A stretch of DNA of 64,000 nucleotides, from the NCBI RefSeq assembly GCF_014336955.1, contig NZ_QRAI01000002.1:372001-436000 (forward strand), read 5' to 3'. This document shows positions 16,705 to 25,235 of the stretch, one piece after another (the stretch's first letter is position 1; each line of letters begins with the position of its first letter). The notes beneath the pieces are model-generated. The model was not told where the DNA came from. It was given only the letters and a program-made list of their open reading frames with translations, and made no database searches. A program made the translations under genes and the position numbers. This DNA is from Saccharophagus sp. K07 (lineage in GTDB: Bacteria > Pseudomonadota > Gammaproteobacteria > Pseudomonadales > Cellvibrionaceae).

Positions 16705-16790
16705 TTTCGGCGGCTTCACTTCTAGTAGGCTGAATACATTTTCCAGTGGATTGGTATCAGGTTACAGGCTGCTGGGAGACTAAAGAAAAA

Positions 16791-16806
16791 GGCAGCTTGC
16801 GCTGCC
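16791..16806 (-). terminator. Rho-independent terminator of the PRC-barrel gene
   Basis: GGCAGC and GCTGCC pair across TTGC; leftward the stem is followed by TTTTTCTTT. It lies 26 bases beyond the stop at 16832. Confidence 0.75.
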
Positions 16807-16831
16807 TGTAAAGTAACTGTCAGGGAGGAAA

Positions 16832-17635
16832 TTATTCGTCGTCGACTACACTGCTGTAACGACTTTCGTCGTATTTGAATTCCTGCGAATCCTTAATTTG
16901 AGCTGCATCTAATTGCGTTTCCCAAATCAGTTGATTGCCGGACAGTCTTACGGAGTCCAGCGGGACCACTACTTCTTTTTTGCCTATACCCATAAAGCCG
17001 CCGGCTTTGACCAGCAGTGCGCCGGAGCCGTCTTGCGATTGAATAACCTGCGAGACCTCACCGATTTCTTTTTGCTGCAAATTAAGAATTTTGCGGTTAG
17101 CCAAAGAGTTGACCGGCACTTCCTGCAGCTCGGCACCGTCGGAGCTCAAGTGAACTACTTGCCCCGAATAGGTTGTGCCGCCGGTAATGCTACCCGGCTG
17201 GGCATTTTCGGAACCGGCGGCGAGAGAGCTATCTTCACCAAGCGCGCTGTCTTGCGAGCTATCGCTGCTGATCGCGCCGTCGGTAGGGGAGGGGCGGTTG
17301 GTATCGGATACGCCTGTGTCGTATTCGCCTTTGCTTTGCATGCCTCGGTCACGCCAATTTTGATCGCTTACAGCGCCATCATCTCCGCGGCGGTTGGTGG
17401 TGCGGTTGGAAGTAATTCCGTCGTCTGCGGAACTGGTTCCAGCGCTGGATGGATCTTCACCAAATGAATTTGGCTGATTGATACCATGGTCTTGTTGAGG
17501 ATTAGTGTTGGGTGTTGCTTGGTTAACTGTATCGCCAGTTTGCGCGGACAAATTAGCGCTTAACAAAAGCAAGCTGCTGACCATTGCCGCTGAAACGCCG
17601 CGCAGCAGGAGAGATTTTGTTATTGAATTGTTCAT
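16832..17635 (-). CDS. Exported PRC-barrel domain protein
   Basis: 267 residues. A signal peptide (cleavage near 'SANLSAQ') is followed by about 120 low-complexity residues rich in Ser, Asp, Asn and Gln, then a PRC-barrel-like domain (about 155-245; 'VVHLSSDGAELQEVPVNSLANRKILNLQQKEIGEVSQVI'-type strands at 158-197 and 'GGFMGIGKKEVVVPLDSVRL'). Exported PRC-barrel proteins are common in stress- and desiccation-linked regions; their molecular role is unclear. Located beside the entericidin gene and 0.9 kb from the phage-shock regulator, so an envelope-stress role is plausible but only inferred. Confidence 0.7.
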   Translation of the reverse strand: MNNSITKSLLLRGVSAAMVSSLLLLSANLSAQTGDTVNQATPNTNPQQDHGINQPNSFGEDPSSAGTSSADDGITSNRTTNRRGDDGAVSDQNWRDRGMQSKGEYDTGVSDTNRPSPTDGAISSDSSQDSALGEDSSLAAGSENAQPGSITGGTTYSGQVVHLSSDGAELQEVPVNSLANRKILNLQQKEIGEVSQVIQSQDGSGALLVKAGGFMGIGKKEVVVPLDSVRLSGNQLIWETQLDAAQIKDSQEFKYDESRYSSVVDDE

Positions 17636-18303
17636 AGTGATCTCCTATACGTTTATCAACGTAAGATTTCAAAAAATGCCTGCCGAAATAAATTTCCCTT
17701 GTAACGCTGGGCTAAGGTGCACCAGATGCTTCCATTCCAAAGCTCGATGCAAAGCACGCGCCATGCTCGTAATGACTGAATCTTCCTGCATTTGTCGTAA
17801 ATATCGCCACAAACATCTATTGCGAAGCCGTTTGCTATTTTTTGGTGCCACTTGGTTAATTTTTGTATTTGTATGGTGTGCAAGCTTTGTAAGCCTTACC
17901 AAATAGAAGAGAAACTTTTTGAATATGCTGCGTCTTGTAAAAAGCTTTAAGCTTTGATTGTGTTGTGTATTTTCATTTTGGCGAAAAATAATTGGTCGAA
18001 ATGGAACAAAATGCGAATGAGTAGCTCGGCTGGAATACAGGTTGCTATTAGCTAGTCAGGCTTCTGTTATTGGTGCTCAAAGTTTTTACGATGGAGGCTC
18101 TTGGGGTTTTAGAGCTTTGCATTGGGGTTGGCATTTACCTTCATCGTATTTGTATTCCTGCAGTGTGAATCCATTAAGCAGTGCGTGAATCCATAAATGG
18201 TGATGGAAACTTTAAAGCCTTGGGTGCTCAAGAGGCGCTGTTCAATTTGTTTTCATGAGGTTGTTTTACGTTTGTAGCATCATGTGATGATGGAGGGCGT
18301 GGT
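17636..18303. other. AT-rich intergenic region
   Basis: About 670 bases; the short frames on either strand lack starts with ribosome-binding sites and protein-like composition. I see no repeat or RNA structure I can support. It presumably holds the promoters of the PRC-barrel gene and of the small ORF at 18304. Confidence 0.35.
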
Positions 18304-18441
18304 ATGTCTAGAGAAAAACCTTACAAAGCAATTACGACGTTTGTTGTGGTGGCCGCCACGGCAGTAATGATTTTTTATTCCGAGCAAGCAATGGCTGGGC
18401 AGAAGAATTCATTTCAGGTTTGTGTTGTGCAACAGGGATAA
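18304..18441 (+). CDS. Small exported protein, unknown
   Basis: 45 codons with GGAGG seven bases before the ATG. The product starts with positively charged residues (SREKPYK), a hydrophobic core (FVVVAATAVMIFY) and a probable cleavage at 'EQAMA', leaving a 14-residue mature peptide with a single Cys. It lies between the PRC-barrel gene and pspF. Too short for family recognition; it could be a secreted peptide or a single-span membrane protein. Confidence 0.4.
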   Translation: MSREKPYKAITTFVVVAATAVMIFYSEQAMAGQKNSFQVCVVQQG

Positions 18442-18571
18442 TTTCTGGTGGGGCGTTGGATGTCGCATGGCCGAATCATTTTGCCGAAAGGAATCATCTT
18501 TGACAAAAATCATCATTGGCAAAGAAGATGTCGGGTGACAAGGATGTCACCCAGAAGCCGTTTCTGGTCAA

Positions 18572-19570
18572 TTAAATAAGTTTATGTTTGCGCAATTGCG
18601 AACGCAGTTGATGATAAGTCAATTGTAGAAGTTTTGCGGCATCTCTCTGATTAAATTTGGCTTCTTCCAAGGCGCGCGTCAAATAGAGTTTTTCCTGTTC
18701 CCGGCAGTGGTCTTTGAAGTCGACCGGCAGTTTTAGTTTGGTAATGGATTCCGCCTTTAATTCCTCAGTCGCTTTTTGTTTAGACTCGGTCGCTGGTCTG
18801 AAGGGCGAAGCAAACGGATCCAAAATAATTTCATTAATCATCTCGTCTGTGTCGCGGAAACGATAGACACTGCGCTCCACTGCATTCTTTAATTCCCGAA
18901 TATTTCCCGGCCAGGAATAATTCAATAGCATCGATTGCGCGCGAGTGGAAAATCCGGGGAAGTACGCCATGCCGAGTTCTTTGCAGAGGGAAACGGCAAA
19001 AAATTCCGCAAGTAGCAGTATATCCTCTTGTCTTTCACGCAAAGGGGGGAGGGTAATTACATCAAACGCCAGGCGATCCAATAAATCGTGGCGAAATTTG
19101 CCTGCTTTCGCCAGGGAGGGCAGGTCTTCATTGGTGGCGGCGATCAGGCGAACATCTGCATGTTGGCTGGTATTGCCGCCGACCCTTTCATAATCCCCGT
19201 ACTCAATAAAACGCAGGATTTTTTCCTGAGTCCGCAGCGACATAGTTGCCAATTCATCGAGAAAAAGGGTTCCGCCATCGGCGCGCTCGAAGCGTCCCAC
19301 ATGGCGTTTGGAAGCGCCGGTAAAGGCACCGGCTTCGTGGCCAAACAATTCGGATTCGAGCAGTGATTCACTCAACGCTGCGCAGTTCATTTTGACCAGC
19401 GGCTTCATCCATCGGTCCGACAGAAAATGCAGTCGCTCGGCGATCAATTCTTTGCCGGTGCCGCGTTCGCCGACGATCAGTACCGGCCGGTTCAGGCGGG
19501 TGAGCTGCGACACGTGCTCCAGCACCGCCAGAAAAGCGTTGGATTCGCCCAAAAGCTTATGTTCGGTCAT
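18572..19570 (-). CDS. pspF: PspF, sigma-54-dependent activator of the psp operon
   Basis: 332 residues. An AAA+ domain fills most of the protein: Walker A 'GERGTGKE', the sigma-54-contacting GAFTGA loop, 'GGTLFLDEL' as Walker B, and a sensor II 'WPGNIRELKNAVER'. A Fis-type helix-turn-helix ends the protein ('NQRDAAKLLQLTYHQLRSQL'). There is no N-terminal receiver domain, which is characteristic of PspF; its activity is held down by PspA. Transcribed divergently from pspABC, with two likely binding sites between the genes close to its own start, so it probably also represses itself. Confidence 0.9.
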   Translation of the reverse strand: MTEHKLLGESNAFLAVLEHVSQLTRLNRPVLIVGERGTGKELIAERLHFLSDRWMKPLVKMNCAALSESLLESELFGHEAGAFTGASKRHVGRFERADGGTLFLDELATMSLRTQEKILRFIEYGDYERVGGNTSQHADVRLIAATNEDLPSLAKAGKFRHDLLDRLAFDVITLPPLRERQEDILLLAEFFAVSLCKELGMAYFPGFSTRAQSMLLNYSWPGNIRELKNAVERSVYRFRDTDEMINEIILDPFASPFRPATESKQKATEELKAESITKLKLPVDFKDHCREQEKLYLTRALEEAKFNQRDAAKLLQLTYHQLRSQLRKHKLI

Positions 19571-19602
19571 TGAATGCCCTGGTTGTATATTCGATAGGCT
19601 AT

Positions 19603-19631
19603 ATTAGCCAACCTTTAGCTATTTTGGCTAA
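19603..19631. promoter_or_regulatory. Tandem PspF upstream activating sites
   Basis: TTAGCCAACCTTTAGCTA and TTAGCTATTTTGGCTAA overlap, each an imperfect palindrome of TTAGC/GCTAA halves. They lie about 100 bases before the sigma-54 promoter of pspA and 33 bases before the pspF start, the same arrangement as the enterobacterial UAS I and II. Assignment is by position and symmetry. Confidence 0.6.
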
Positions 19632-19725
19632 GTATTAGCGGAAATAGTCAATAAGCTGTGTGAATATTAGGTGGCAATAATAATAAAAATCTTTTAAAAA
19701 CAATAGGTTGAAGGATTTCTATGGT

Positions 19726-19743
19726 TTGGCACAAAAGCTGTAA
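19726..19743 (+). promoter_or_regulatory. Sigma-54 promoter of pspABC
   Basis: TTGGCAC-AAAAG-CTGTAA gives GG at -24 and TG-T at -12 with the correct spacing. The -12 element with TGT rather than TGC resembles the E. coli pspA promoter as I remember it. The pspA start is 65 bases downstream. Confidence 0.75.
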
Positions 19744-19807
19744 TAGCTCCCGCGTCACATGACGTTCATCCGAATCTGCCATACACATAGAGTCAAGGAG
19801 CATAACC

Positions 19808-20464
19808 ATGGGTATCTTCTCCCGTTTTTCCGACATCATTAACTCCAATATCAACGCGCTGCTGGACAAGGCCGAGGACCCGGAAAAAATGGTCCGCCTG
19901 ATCATTCAGGAAATGGAAGAAACCCTGGTGGAAGTGCGCACGGTTTCTGCCAAGGCGATCGCTGATAAAAAAGAACTCACCCGCCGCAAGCAGTGGTTGC
20001 TGGACCAGGCAGATACCTGGCAGAGCAAAGCGGAGCTGGCTTTAACCAAGGGGCGGGAAGATTTGGCGAAAGGTGCTTTGGCTGAACGGCTCAAACTTGT
20101 CAACGATGCGCAGGCGGTGGATGTTGAATTGGAAACGTTGGAGAACAGCCTGATCGAATTGGAAAATGAAATCAGCCAGCTGCAACAAAAAATCGCCGAA
20201 GCGAAAACCCGGCAGAAAACTTTGGTAATGCGCCACAACGCTGCTACGTCCAAACTTAAAGTGCGCAAAACCTTGAGCGGAAATTCAGTGCAAGAGACTT
20301 TGTCTCGCCTGGAAGGTTATGAGCGCAAATTGGATGAGCTGGAAGGTCGAGTGGAATCCTACGATCTGGGCAAAAAATCATTGGCCGATGAAATCGATCA
20401 ACTGGCCAAAGATGAGGAAATCGAAGCCCAATTGACAGCGCTGAAACAAAAGCTCGGCAAGTAA
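19808..20464 (+). CDS. pspA: PspA, phage shock protein A
   Basis: 218 residues, almost entirely charged heptad-rich helix of the PspA/IM30 (ESCRT-III-like) family. The N-terminal amphipathic helix 'MGIFSRFSDIINSNINALLDKAEDPEKM' (residues 1-28) is diagnostic. PspA binds stressed inner membrane and blocks PspF when membranes are healthy. AAGGAG precedes the ATG. First gene of pspABC, driven by the sigma-54 promoter upstream. Confidence 0.95.
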   Translation: MGIFSRFSDIINSNINALLDKAEDPEKMVRLIIQEMEETLVEVRTVSAKAIADKKELTRRKQWLLDQADTWQSKAELALTKGREDLAKGALAERLKLVNDAQAVDVELETLENSLIELENEISQLQQKIAEAKTRQKTLVMRHNAATSKLKVRKTLSGNSVQETLSRLEGYERKLDELEGRVESYDLGKKSLADEIDQLAKDEEIEAQLTALKQKLGK

Positions 20465-20490
20465 CATCATCAAGTTAAAAGGAGATCGTT

Positions 20491-20727
20491 ATGGTTGGTG
20501 TAGCACAGGGGATAATGGCGCTGAGCTTCGCGTTATGTCTATTGATCATTCCGCTATGGCTTATGACCCGTATATTCGGCCGAGGCCGCTGTTCTAGAGG
20601 CACATCGGAGGAGGAGCGCAATAAAATCGAGCGGTTGCTGCAAATCGCAGAAACCATGGAAAAACGCTTGGTGACTTTGGAAGCCATTCTCGACAAACAA
20701 CACCCTAACTGGAGGCATGACCTATGA
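20491..20727 (+). CDS. pspB: PspB, phage shock protein B
   Basis: 78 residues: one N-terminal membrane helix ('IMALSFALCLLIIPLWLM') then a charged cytoplasmic helix ('NKIERLLQIAETMEKRLVTLEAILD'). PspB works with PspC to sense membrane stress and release PspA from PspF. It follows pspA by 26 bases with a GGAG ribosome-binding site and overlaps the pspC start by four bases (ATGA). Confidence 0.9.
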   Translation: MVGVAQGIMALSFALCLLIIPLWLMTRIFGRGRCSRGTSEEERNKIERLLQIAETMEKRLVTLEAILDKQHPNWRHDL

Positions 20728-21104
20728 GCCGTTTTAGTGGTGATCGCAAACTCTATCGCAATCGCGCCAAAGGTATAGTCGGTGGGGTATGCGCAGGACT
20801 GGCGGATTATTTTGAAGTCGATCGAAAATTGGTGCGCATCTTATTTGTGGTTGCGCTTTTTATGACGATGCAGGTCGCATTGATCGCCTACATCATCGCC
20901 TATTTCGCATTGGACAATGATCCAAATTCGTTAATGGGTGAAGACGGTCGATTAAAAAGCCGTTTCGACAGCAGCTACGAGCGCAAATCTGTTCTCAATA
21001 GCGTGCAGGACAGGTTTGAAACGGTGGAGCAGAGAATTCGGCGGCTGGAAGCTTATGTCACCTCCAAGCGCTTTCAGTTGAGGGACGAGATTGATCGGTT
21101 GTGA
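20724..21104 (+). CDS. pspC: PspC, phage shock protein C
   Basis: 126 residues. The PspC domain begins at about residue 7 ('LYRNRAKGIVGGVCAGLADYFEVD') and contains a membrane helix ('ILFVVALFMTMQVALIAYIIAYFAL', residues about 39-63) followed by a charged C-terminal coiled-coil tail. Partner of PspB in stress sensing. Last gene of the operon; a terminator follows. Confidence 0.92.
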   Translation: MSRFSGDRKLYRNRAKGIVGGVCAGLADYFEVDRKLVRILFVVALFMTMQVALIAYIIAYFALDNDPNSLMGEDGRLKSRFDSSYERKSVLNSVQDRFETVEQRIRRLEAYVTSKRFQLRDEIDRL

Positions 21105-21111
21105 TAGATAA

Positions 21112-21137
21112 AAATCCGGCTTCCGCCGGATTTTTTT
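21112..21137 (+). terminator. Rho-independent terminator of pspABC
   Basis: AAATCCGGC and GCCGGATTT pair across TTCC, ending in seven T residues. It may also serve the convergent SMP-30-like gene. Confidence 0.9.
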
Positions 21138-21164
21138 GCTATTTCAACTTGTATGGAAAATGTC

Positions 21165-22181
21165 CTAGTAAGGCAATCCCGCCACCTGCAAATCCAATTT
21201 CCAAACAGCGCCCGCGCCTGTAATAAACAGCGTTTTTCTTTCAGGCCCTCCGAACGCAGCATTAGTGACATTAGCGTCGACTTTGATAACGGCCAAATCT
21301 TCACCTGCTGGCGAAATCACGCGAATTCGCTGCTGGCCGTGTTCGGTCACGTATAAATTGCCAAGGCAATCCACCGCCATGCCATCAGGTCCGTCGATAA
21401 CAGCAATATCGCGGCCTTCACCGACGTTGCCATCTTCTATCGGATAAGCGCGCAATACGCTGCCACCTGCTACGTAGAGTGTGGATTCGTCTGGAGATAG
21501 AGAAATTCCGTTGGGATTATTCAGCGAATCGTCAACGACGGTGATTGTCACTCCGTCAAATTGATAAACCCGGGTTTTGGGTTGTCCTCCGGGAGCGGCT
21601 GAGCGCTGGTAATCCGGATCGGTGAAATAAAGAATGCCTTTGCTGGAAATGGTCAAGTCGTTGGGAGAATTGAAGGCATCGTCTTCGAACTTATTGACGA
21701 GCACATCGCGCTCTCCCTTGGCGGGATCATAAAAAATGGAAATAGCTTTGCGATCGTGCGTGGCAGCCAGGATCATGCCGTCTTTGGTCGCCGCCAAACC
21801 ATTGCTGCCGCTGTTTTCGATAGCGGTGGTAACCGTGCCATCCGGATGCAATACCTGGATACGCGAAGGAAAACCTTCGGAAAACAGAAAATCGGAAAAA
21901 TACAATTTATCGCCAATCCATACGGGGCCTTCATAGAGTCCAGCTTCAGTACGAGTGGTGTTCGCGCCAGGAATTCTTTCTGCGACCAGTTCGCCACTCG
22001 GTGCTGTTCCGGGTTGGGCAGGGCAGGTCCAGGATGCGGTTGCGGTTTCGACTTTTTCTATCGGCGCTGCAGTTTCCGGTTCGTGTCCCGCGTGGGAGGA
22101 ATGATCATCAACGCTGGCATTTTTATTTCCACATCCGGCAATAGCCAGCAATATGCAGCTGGCGAGTAATTGTTTTTTCAT
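21165..22181 (-). CDS. SMP-30/gluconolactonase-like beta-propeller lipoprotein
   Basis: 338 residues: lipoprotein signal ending IAGC, a His/Glu-rich spacer ('DDHSSHAGHEPET'), then a six-bladed propeller of the SMP-30/gluconolactonase type. Visible blades include 'EGPVWIGDKLYFSDF', 'GSNGLAATKDGMILAATH', 'FNSPNDLTISSKGILYFTDP', 'NNPNGISLSPDESTLYVAG' and 'DGPDGMAVDCLGNLYVTEHG'; the Glu, Asn and Asp of these motifs form the usual metal site. Probably hydrolyses a lactone in the periplasm. It lies 94 bases downstream of the molybdenum hydroxylase genes in the same direction, with a REP-like element between. Confidence 0.8.
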   Translation of the reverse strand: MKKQLLASCILLAIAGCGNKNASVDDHSSHAGHEPETAAPIEKVETATASWTCPAQPGTAPSGELVAERIPGANTTRTEAGLYEGPVWIGDKLYFSDFLFSEGFPSRIQVLHPDGTVTTAIENSGSNGLAATKDGMILAATHDRKAISIFYDPAKGERDVLVNKFEDDAFNSPNDLTISSKGILYFTDPDYQRSAAPGGQPKTRVYQFDGVTITVVDDSLNNPNGISLSPDESTLYVAGGSVLRAYPIEDGNVGEGRDIAVIDGPDGMAVDCLGNLYVTEHGQQRIRVISPAGEDLAVIKVDANVTNAAFGGPERKTLFITGAGAVWKLDLQVAGLPY

Positions 22182-22235
22182 TTTTATAAACTCTTCTAAT
22201 GGTCGTAAGTTTGTGTGGACGAGCGATTTGTTTTG

Positions 22236-22270
22236 CCCCCCCTTTCTAAGGGGAGGGTTGGGGTGGGGTT
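22236..22270. repeat. REP-like palindrome (family A)
   Basis: A C-run followed by TTTCTAAGGGGAGGG and a G-rich tail, between two same-direction genes. Confidence 0.55.
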
Positions 22271-22275
22271 AAAAT

Positions 22276-24537
22276 CTAAACCGTCAAAACATTTTTCGCC
22301 GGCAAATCCCGAATGCGAATGCCGGATGCGTGATAGATCGCATTGATAATGCTGGGAATCACCGCAGGCAATCCGGGTTCGCCAACACCGCCGGGTGCAT
22401 GATTGGACGGAATCAAATGCACGTGCAGCGGCGGCACTTCCGGCATGCGTGAGACGGGATAATCGTGGAAATTGGATTGTTCGATTGCGCCATTTTTTAT
22501 GGTGATCTGACTGGATAACGCAATGGAAAGTCCCATTATCATCGCGCCTTCCATTTGCGAACGCACGCGGTCGGGTGTAATGGCGAGACCGCAATCGATC
22601 GCGGTATGCATTTCCAATACTTCCACTTTTTTGTCTTTGACGCGCACCTTGGTCGCAGCGGCGCTATAGGAATTAAAACTGTTGGAATAGGCGATTCCCC
22701 AGGCTTCACCCGCAGGCAATTTCTGCTCGATTTTGGCTTTGTCGGCAACTGTATTGATGACCTGTTTCATGCGGCGTGTATCTACCGCATGGTCATCGTT
22801 GAGCTGATCGTAATTGGTCCAGCCGGTAAAACCTTCTTTGCGCGGGTCGATAATGCGATCTTCGCCCAATAAATTCAGCCACATCTGCCGCGTGCTGATG
22901 CCGGCTTTGACGGCGAGTTCATCGACAAAACAGCTGAGCGCAAAAGCGTTGTGAAGGTTTTGCACCGCGCGGAACCAGCCGATCCGCACATGCGCAGGAG
23001 CGGGTTGAACTTCGCAACTGAAATTGTTCAACACAAAGGGAATATCGGCAAAACCTTGTTGCAGCAGCATATCGGCGGGAATATCGGATTTGCCGTCAAA
23101 CGTCCAACCAATCGGCGGATGGGCAACGCGCTGTACCCAAAAATCGGCGGATTTTTTCTCGTTGATTTCCGCCTTGCAATAATTCGCGGCTATGGAGTGA
23201 TAAAAACCGTGGCGCACATCGTCTTCGCGCGACCAGATGACTTTTACGGGTTTACCTGTCACTTTTGCCAATTCAACAGCTTCCAGGGTGAAATCGTTTT
23301 TGCCTTTACGCCCAAACGCACCGCCCATCAAAGTGGTATTCACTTCCACTTTATCGCCGTCTTTTTGCGGATCGAGACCCAATTCACCGAGAATCAAACC
23401 TTTGCCCCATTGTGGCGTTTGCGTTCCCGTCCAGACCGTGCATTTGCCATCTTTAATGATGGCAGTAGCCGCTGGTGTTTCCATGGACATATGGTGGTGA
23501 TAGGGCATGGTGTAAACAGCTTCAACCGTGCGCTCGGGATTGTATTGGTGATCGTCGATCTTCCCTTTGCCGCGCACCACTTTGCCGGGTTGCTGAACTT
23601 TTTCGGTCAAGGCCTGTTTGTAGGTTGCGGAATTGTGGTCAGCGTTGCTGCCGAGATCCCATTCCACTTTTAATTTTTTGCGGCCTTCGATGGCCGCCCA
23701 GGTATTAGTGGCGAGCACTGCAACGCCCGATACAGGGCGCGCATCGACGGGAAGTGGACGGTCTTTCAATTTAATGACGTCGACAACACCGGCGACTTTT
23801 TTCGCTTCTGTCGCATCGAATTTTTTGACTTTACCGCCGACCACCGGTGGCCGTTCGATACTGGCGATCAACATGCCTGGCAACTGAATATCCTGCGCAT
23901 AAACTGCCTTGCCTTGCACGATGTCCTGGTGACCAATCAATTTGACGTCTTTGCCAATCAATTTAAATTCATTGGCTGATTTAAGTTTTACCCAATCGGC
24001 ATTGGGCACAGGCAATTTGGCTGCATCAGCGGCTAAATCACCGAACGCGATTTTTTCGCCAGTTTTGGTATTTACCACAAAATGCTGCTGCGCTTTCACT
24101 GCGGATTTTTCCACCTTCCAGCGATTCGCTGCAGCTTGTTCCAACATGTCACGCGCTATAGCGCCCATTTGGCGGATATGGGTAAAAAATTTGCGGATGG
24201 ATGCGGAGCCGCCGGTGCTTTGATCGCCGTAACGCGCATCGGCTTTGCCGAGAGAAACGGTAACGCGCGACCAATCAGCCTCCATTTCGTCGGCAATGAT
24301 TTGCGGCACGCTGGTGTTGATGCCTTGGCCCATTTCCATACGGTGGCAAATAATATTGACCGCACCGTCCGGACTTAAGCTGACAAAATAGCCAAGCGCT
24401 GCAGCTGAAGGATTTGGTTGTGCGTTAACGGCTGCGGCGCTAATACCTGGAAGGGATGTGCCGAGCACCAGTGCGCCTGCACCTATACCCAATTGCGCGA
24501 GAAAATCCCGACGGGTTACCTGAAAAATGGGAGTCAT
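22276..24537 (-). CDS. Molybdopterin-binding subunit of a xanthine-dehydrogenase-family hydroxylase (IorB-like)
   Basis: 753 residues with a Tat signal (TRRDFLAQLGIGAGALVLG) at the N-terminus, so it is exported folded. Molybdenum-cofactor motifs include 'GRKGKNDFTLEAVELAKVTGKPVKVIWSRE'-type sequence at about 405-434 and the C-terminal 'GVGEPGLPAVIPSIINAI' with the catalytic Glu. The size and Tat signal match the isoquinoline 1-oxidoreductase beta subunit/periplasmic aldehyde dehydrogenase group, which hydroxylates aldehydes or N-heterocycles. It begins directly after the stop of the 2Fe-2S subunit. No FAD subunit is encoded, so electrons probably go to a cytochrome. Substrate unknown. Confidence 0.85.
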   Translation of the reverse strand: MTPIFQVTRRDFLAQLGIGAGALVLGTSLPGISAAAVNAQPNPSAAALGYFVSLSPDGAVNIICHRMEMGQGINTSVPQIIADEMEADWSRVTVSLGKADARYGDQSTGGSASIRKFFTHIRQMGAIARDMLEQAAANRWKVEKSAVKAQQHFVVNTKTGEKIAFGDLAADAAKLPVPNADWVKLKSANEFKLIGKDVKLIGHQDIVQGKAVYAQDIQLPGMLIASIERPPVVGGKVKKFDATEAKKVAGVVDVIKLKDRPLPVDARPVSGVAVLATNTWAAIEGRKKLKVEWDLGSNADHNSATYKQALTEKVQQPGKVVRGKGKIDDHQYNPERTVEAVYTMPYHHHMSMETPAATAIIKDGKCTVWTGTQTPQWGKGLILGELGLDPQKDGDKVEVNTTLMGGAFGRKGKNDFTLEAVELAKVTGKPVKVIWSREDDVRHGFYHSIAANYCKAEINEKKSADFWVQRVAHPPIGWTFDGKSDIPADMLLQQGFADIPFVLNNFSCEVQPAPAHVRIGWFRAVQNLHNAFALSCFVDELAVKAGISTRQMWLNLLGEDRIIDPRKEGFTGWTNYDQLNDDHAVDTRRMKQVINTVADKAKIEQKLPAGEAWGIAYSNSFNSYSAAATKVRVKDKKVEVLEMHTAIDCGLAITPDRVRSQMEGAMIMGLSIALSSQITIKNGAIEQSNFHDYPVSRMPEVPPLHVHLIPSNHAPGGVGEPGLPAVIPSIINAIYHASGIRIRDLPAKNVLTV

Positions 24538-25020
24538 TTATACACCCTCCTTTTTCTTCACTTCTTGGATCATCACAGCCGCTGTTTGAATCGCTTTTTT
24601 GATGCGCGGGTAGGTGCCGCAGCGGCAGATATTTCCCTGCATATAATTTTCGATATCTTTTTCGGAAGGATTGGGTATTTGTTGGAGAAGCGCTGCCGCA
24701 GTCATAATCTGGCCGCACTGGCAGTAGCCGCATTGGGCGACATTGTGTTCAACCCAAGCCTTTTGTAGCGGATGCAACTTGCCGTCTTTGGCTAGTCCTT
24801 CGATGGTGGTGATGTCCTGGTCGACTACGGCGGAGACCGGGGTAAGGCAGGAGCGGATGGGAATGCCGTTCAGATGGACTGTGCAAGCGCCACAAAGCCC
24901 GGCCCCACAGCCAAATTTCGTGCCCGTGAGATGCGCAAAGTCGCGCAGAGCGTAGAGCAGGGGCATATTGGGATCAACATCGAGGGGGATCGTTTGGCCA
25001 TTGACCTTGAGTTGCACCAT
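24538..25020 (-). CDS. 2Fe-2S subunit of the molybdenum hydroxylase (IorA-like)
   Basis: 160 residues. The N-terminal plant-type ferredoxin domain has 'GTKFGCGAGLCGACTVHL' and a further Cys at 'RSCLTP'; the C-terminal helical domain has 'CGYCQCGQIM' and 'NICRCGTYPRI'. These eight cysteines bind two 2Fe-2S clusters that carry electrons away from the molybdenum site. It lacks its own signal and is presumably co-exported with the Tat-signal-bearing large subunit. First gene of the pair; TAA of this gene and ATG of the next are adjacent. Confidence 0.9.
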   Translation of the reverse strand: MVQLKVNGQTIPLDVDPNMPLLYALRDFAHLTGTKFGCGAGLCGACTVHLNGIPIRSCLTPVSAVVDQDITTIEGLAKDGKLHPLQKAWVEHNVAQCGYCQCGQIMTAAALLQQIPNPSEKDIENYMQGNICRCGTYPRIKKAIQTAAVMIQEVKKKEGV

Positions 25021-25174
25021 GGGATGACACCTTTCATTGCGCCGCTTGCGGCTGGTTGCGAGCGGCTTTCTGTCTAATGGATAGAGGTCGAATGGCGTCG
25101 ATTATGGTCCATTTGGGATGGGGGAACAATGCCGAGATCGGGTTCTGCTGTTTCAACTCTTGATGCAATTAATC

Positions 25175-25228
25175 GTTGGAAGGTGCTGCGCTTTTCCAAC
25201 CTTGGGAAAAGGCGCAGCGCCTTCCGAC
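25175..25228. repeat. Paired palindromic repeats (family B)
   Basis: Two inverted copies of a roughly 26-base imperfect palindrome: GTTGGAAGG-TGCTGCGC-TTTTCCAAC and its opposite-facing partner ending GCGCCTTCCGAC. Similar copies occur at 56986-57072. The paired arrangement resembles a BIME and would fold into a long hairpin. Confidence 0.65.
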
Positions 25229-25235
25229 AAATAAT

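Larger units (their letters stand above)
16449..16831. other. Intergenic region with two terminators
   Basis: No coding frame is supported. A strong rightward terminator lies 230 bases after the entericidin stop, so either that mRNA has a long 3' end or an independent small RNA ends here; I cannot tell which. Confidence 0.4.

Noticed and set aside
18533-18552. GGGTGACA...TGTCACCC inverted repeat after pspF as terminator
   Set aside because: A good stem but with no T-run on the pspF strand; it could be a protein-binding palindrome, so I did not call it.
22951-23673. 240-codon plus-strand ORF inside the molybdenum hydroxylase gene
   Set aside because: Shadow frame; the minus strand carries all family motifs.
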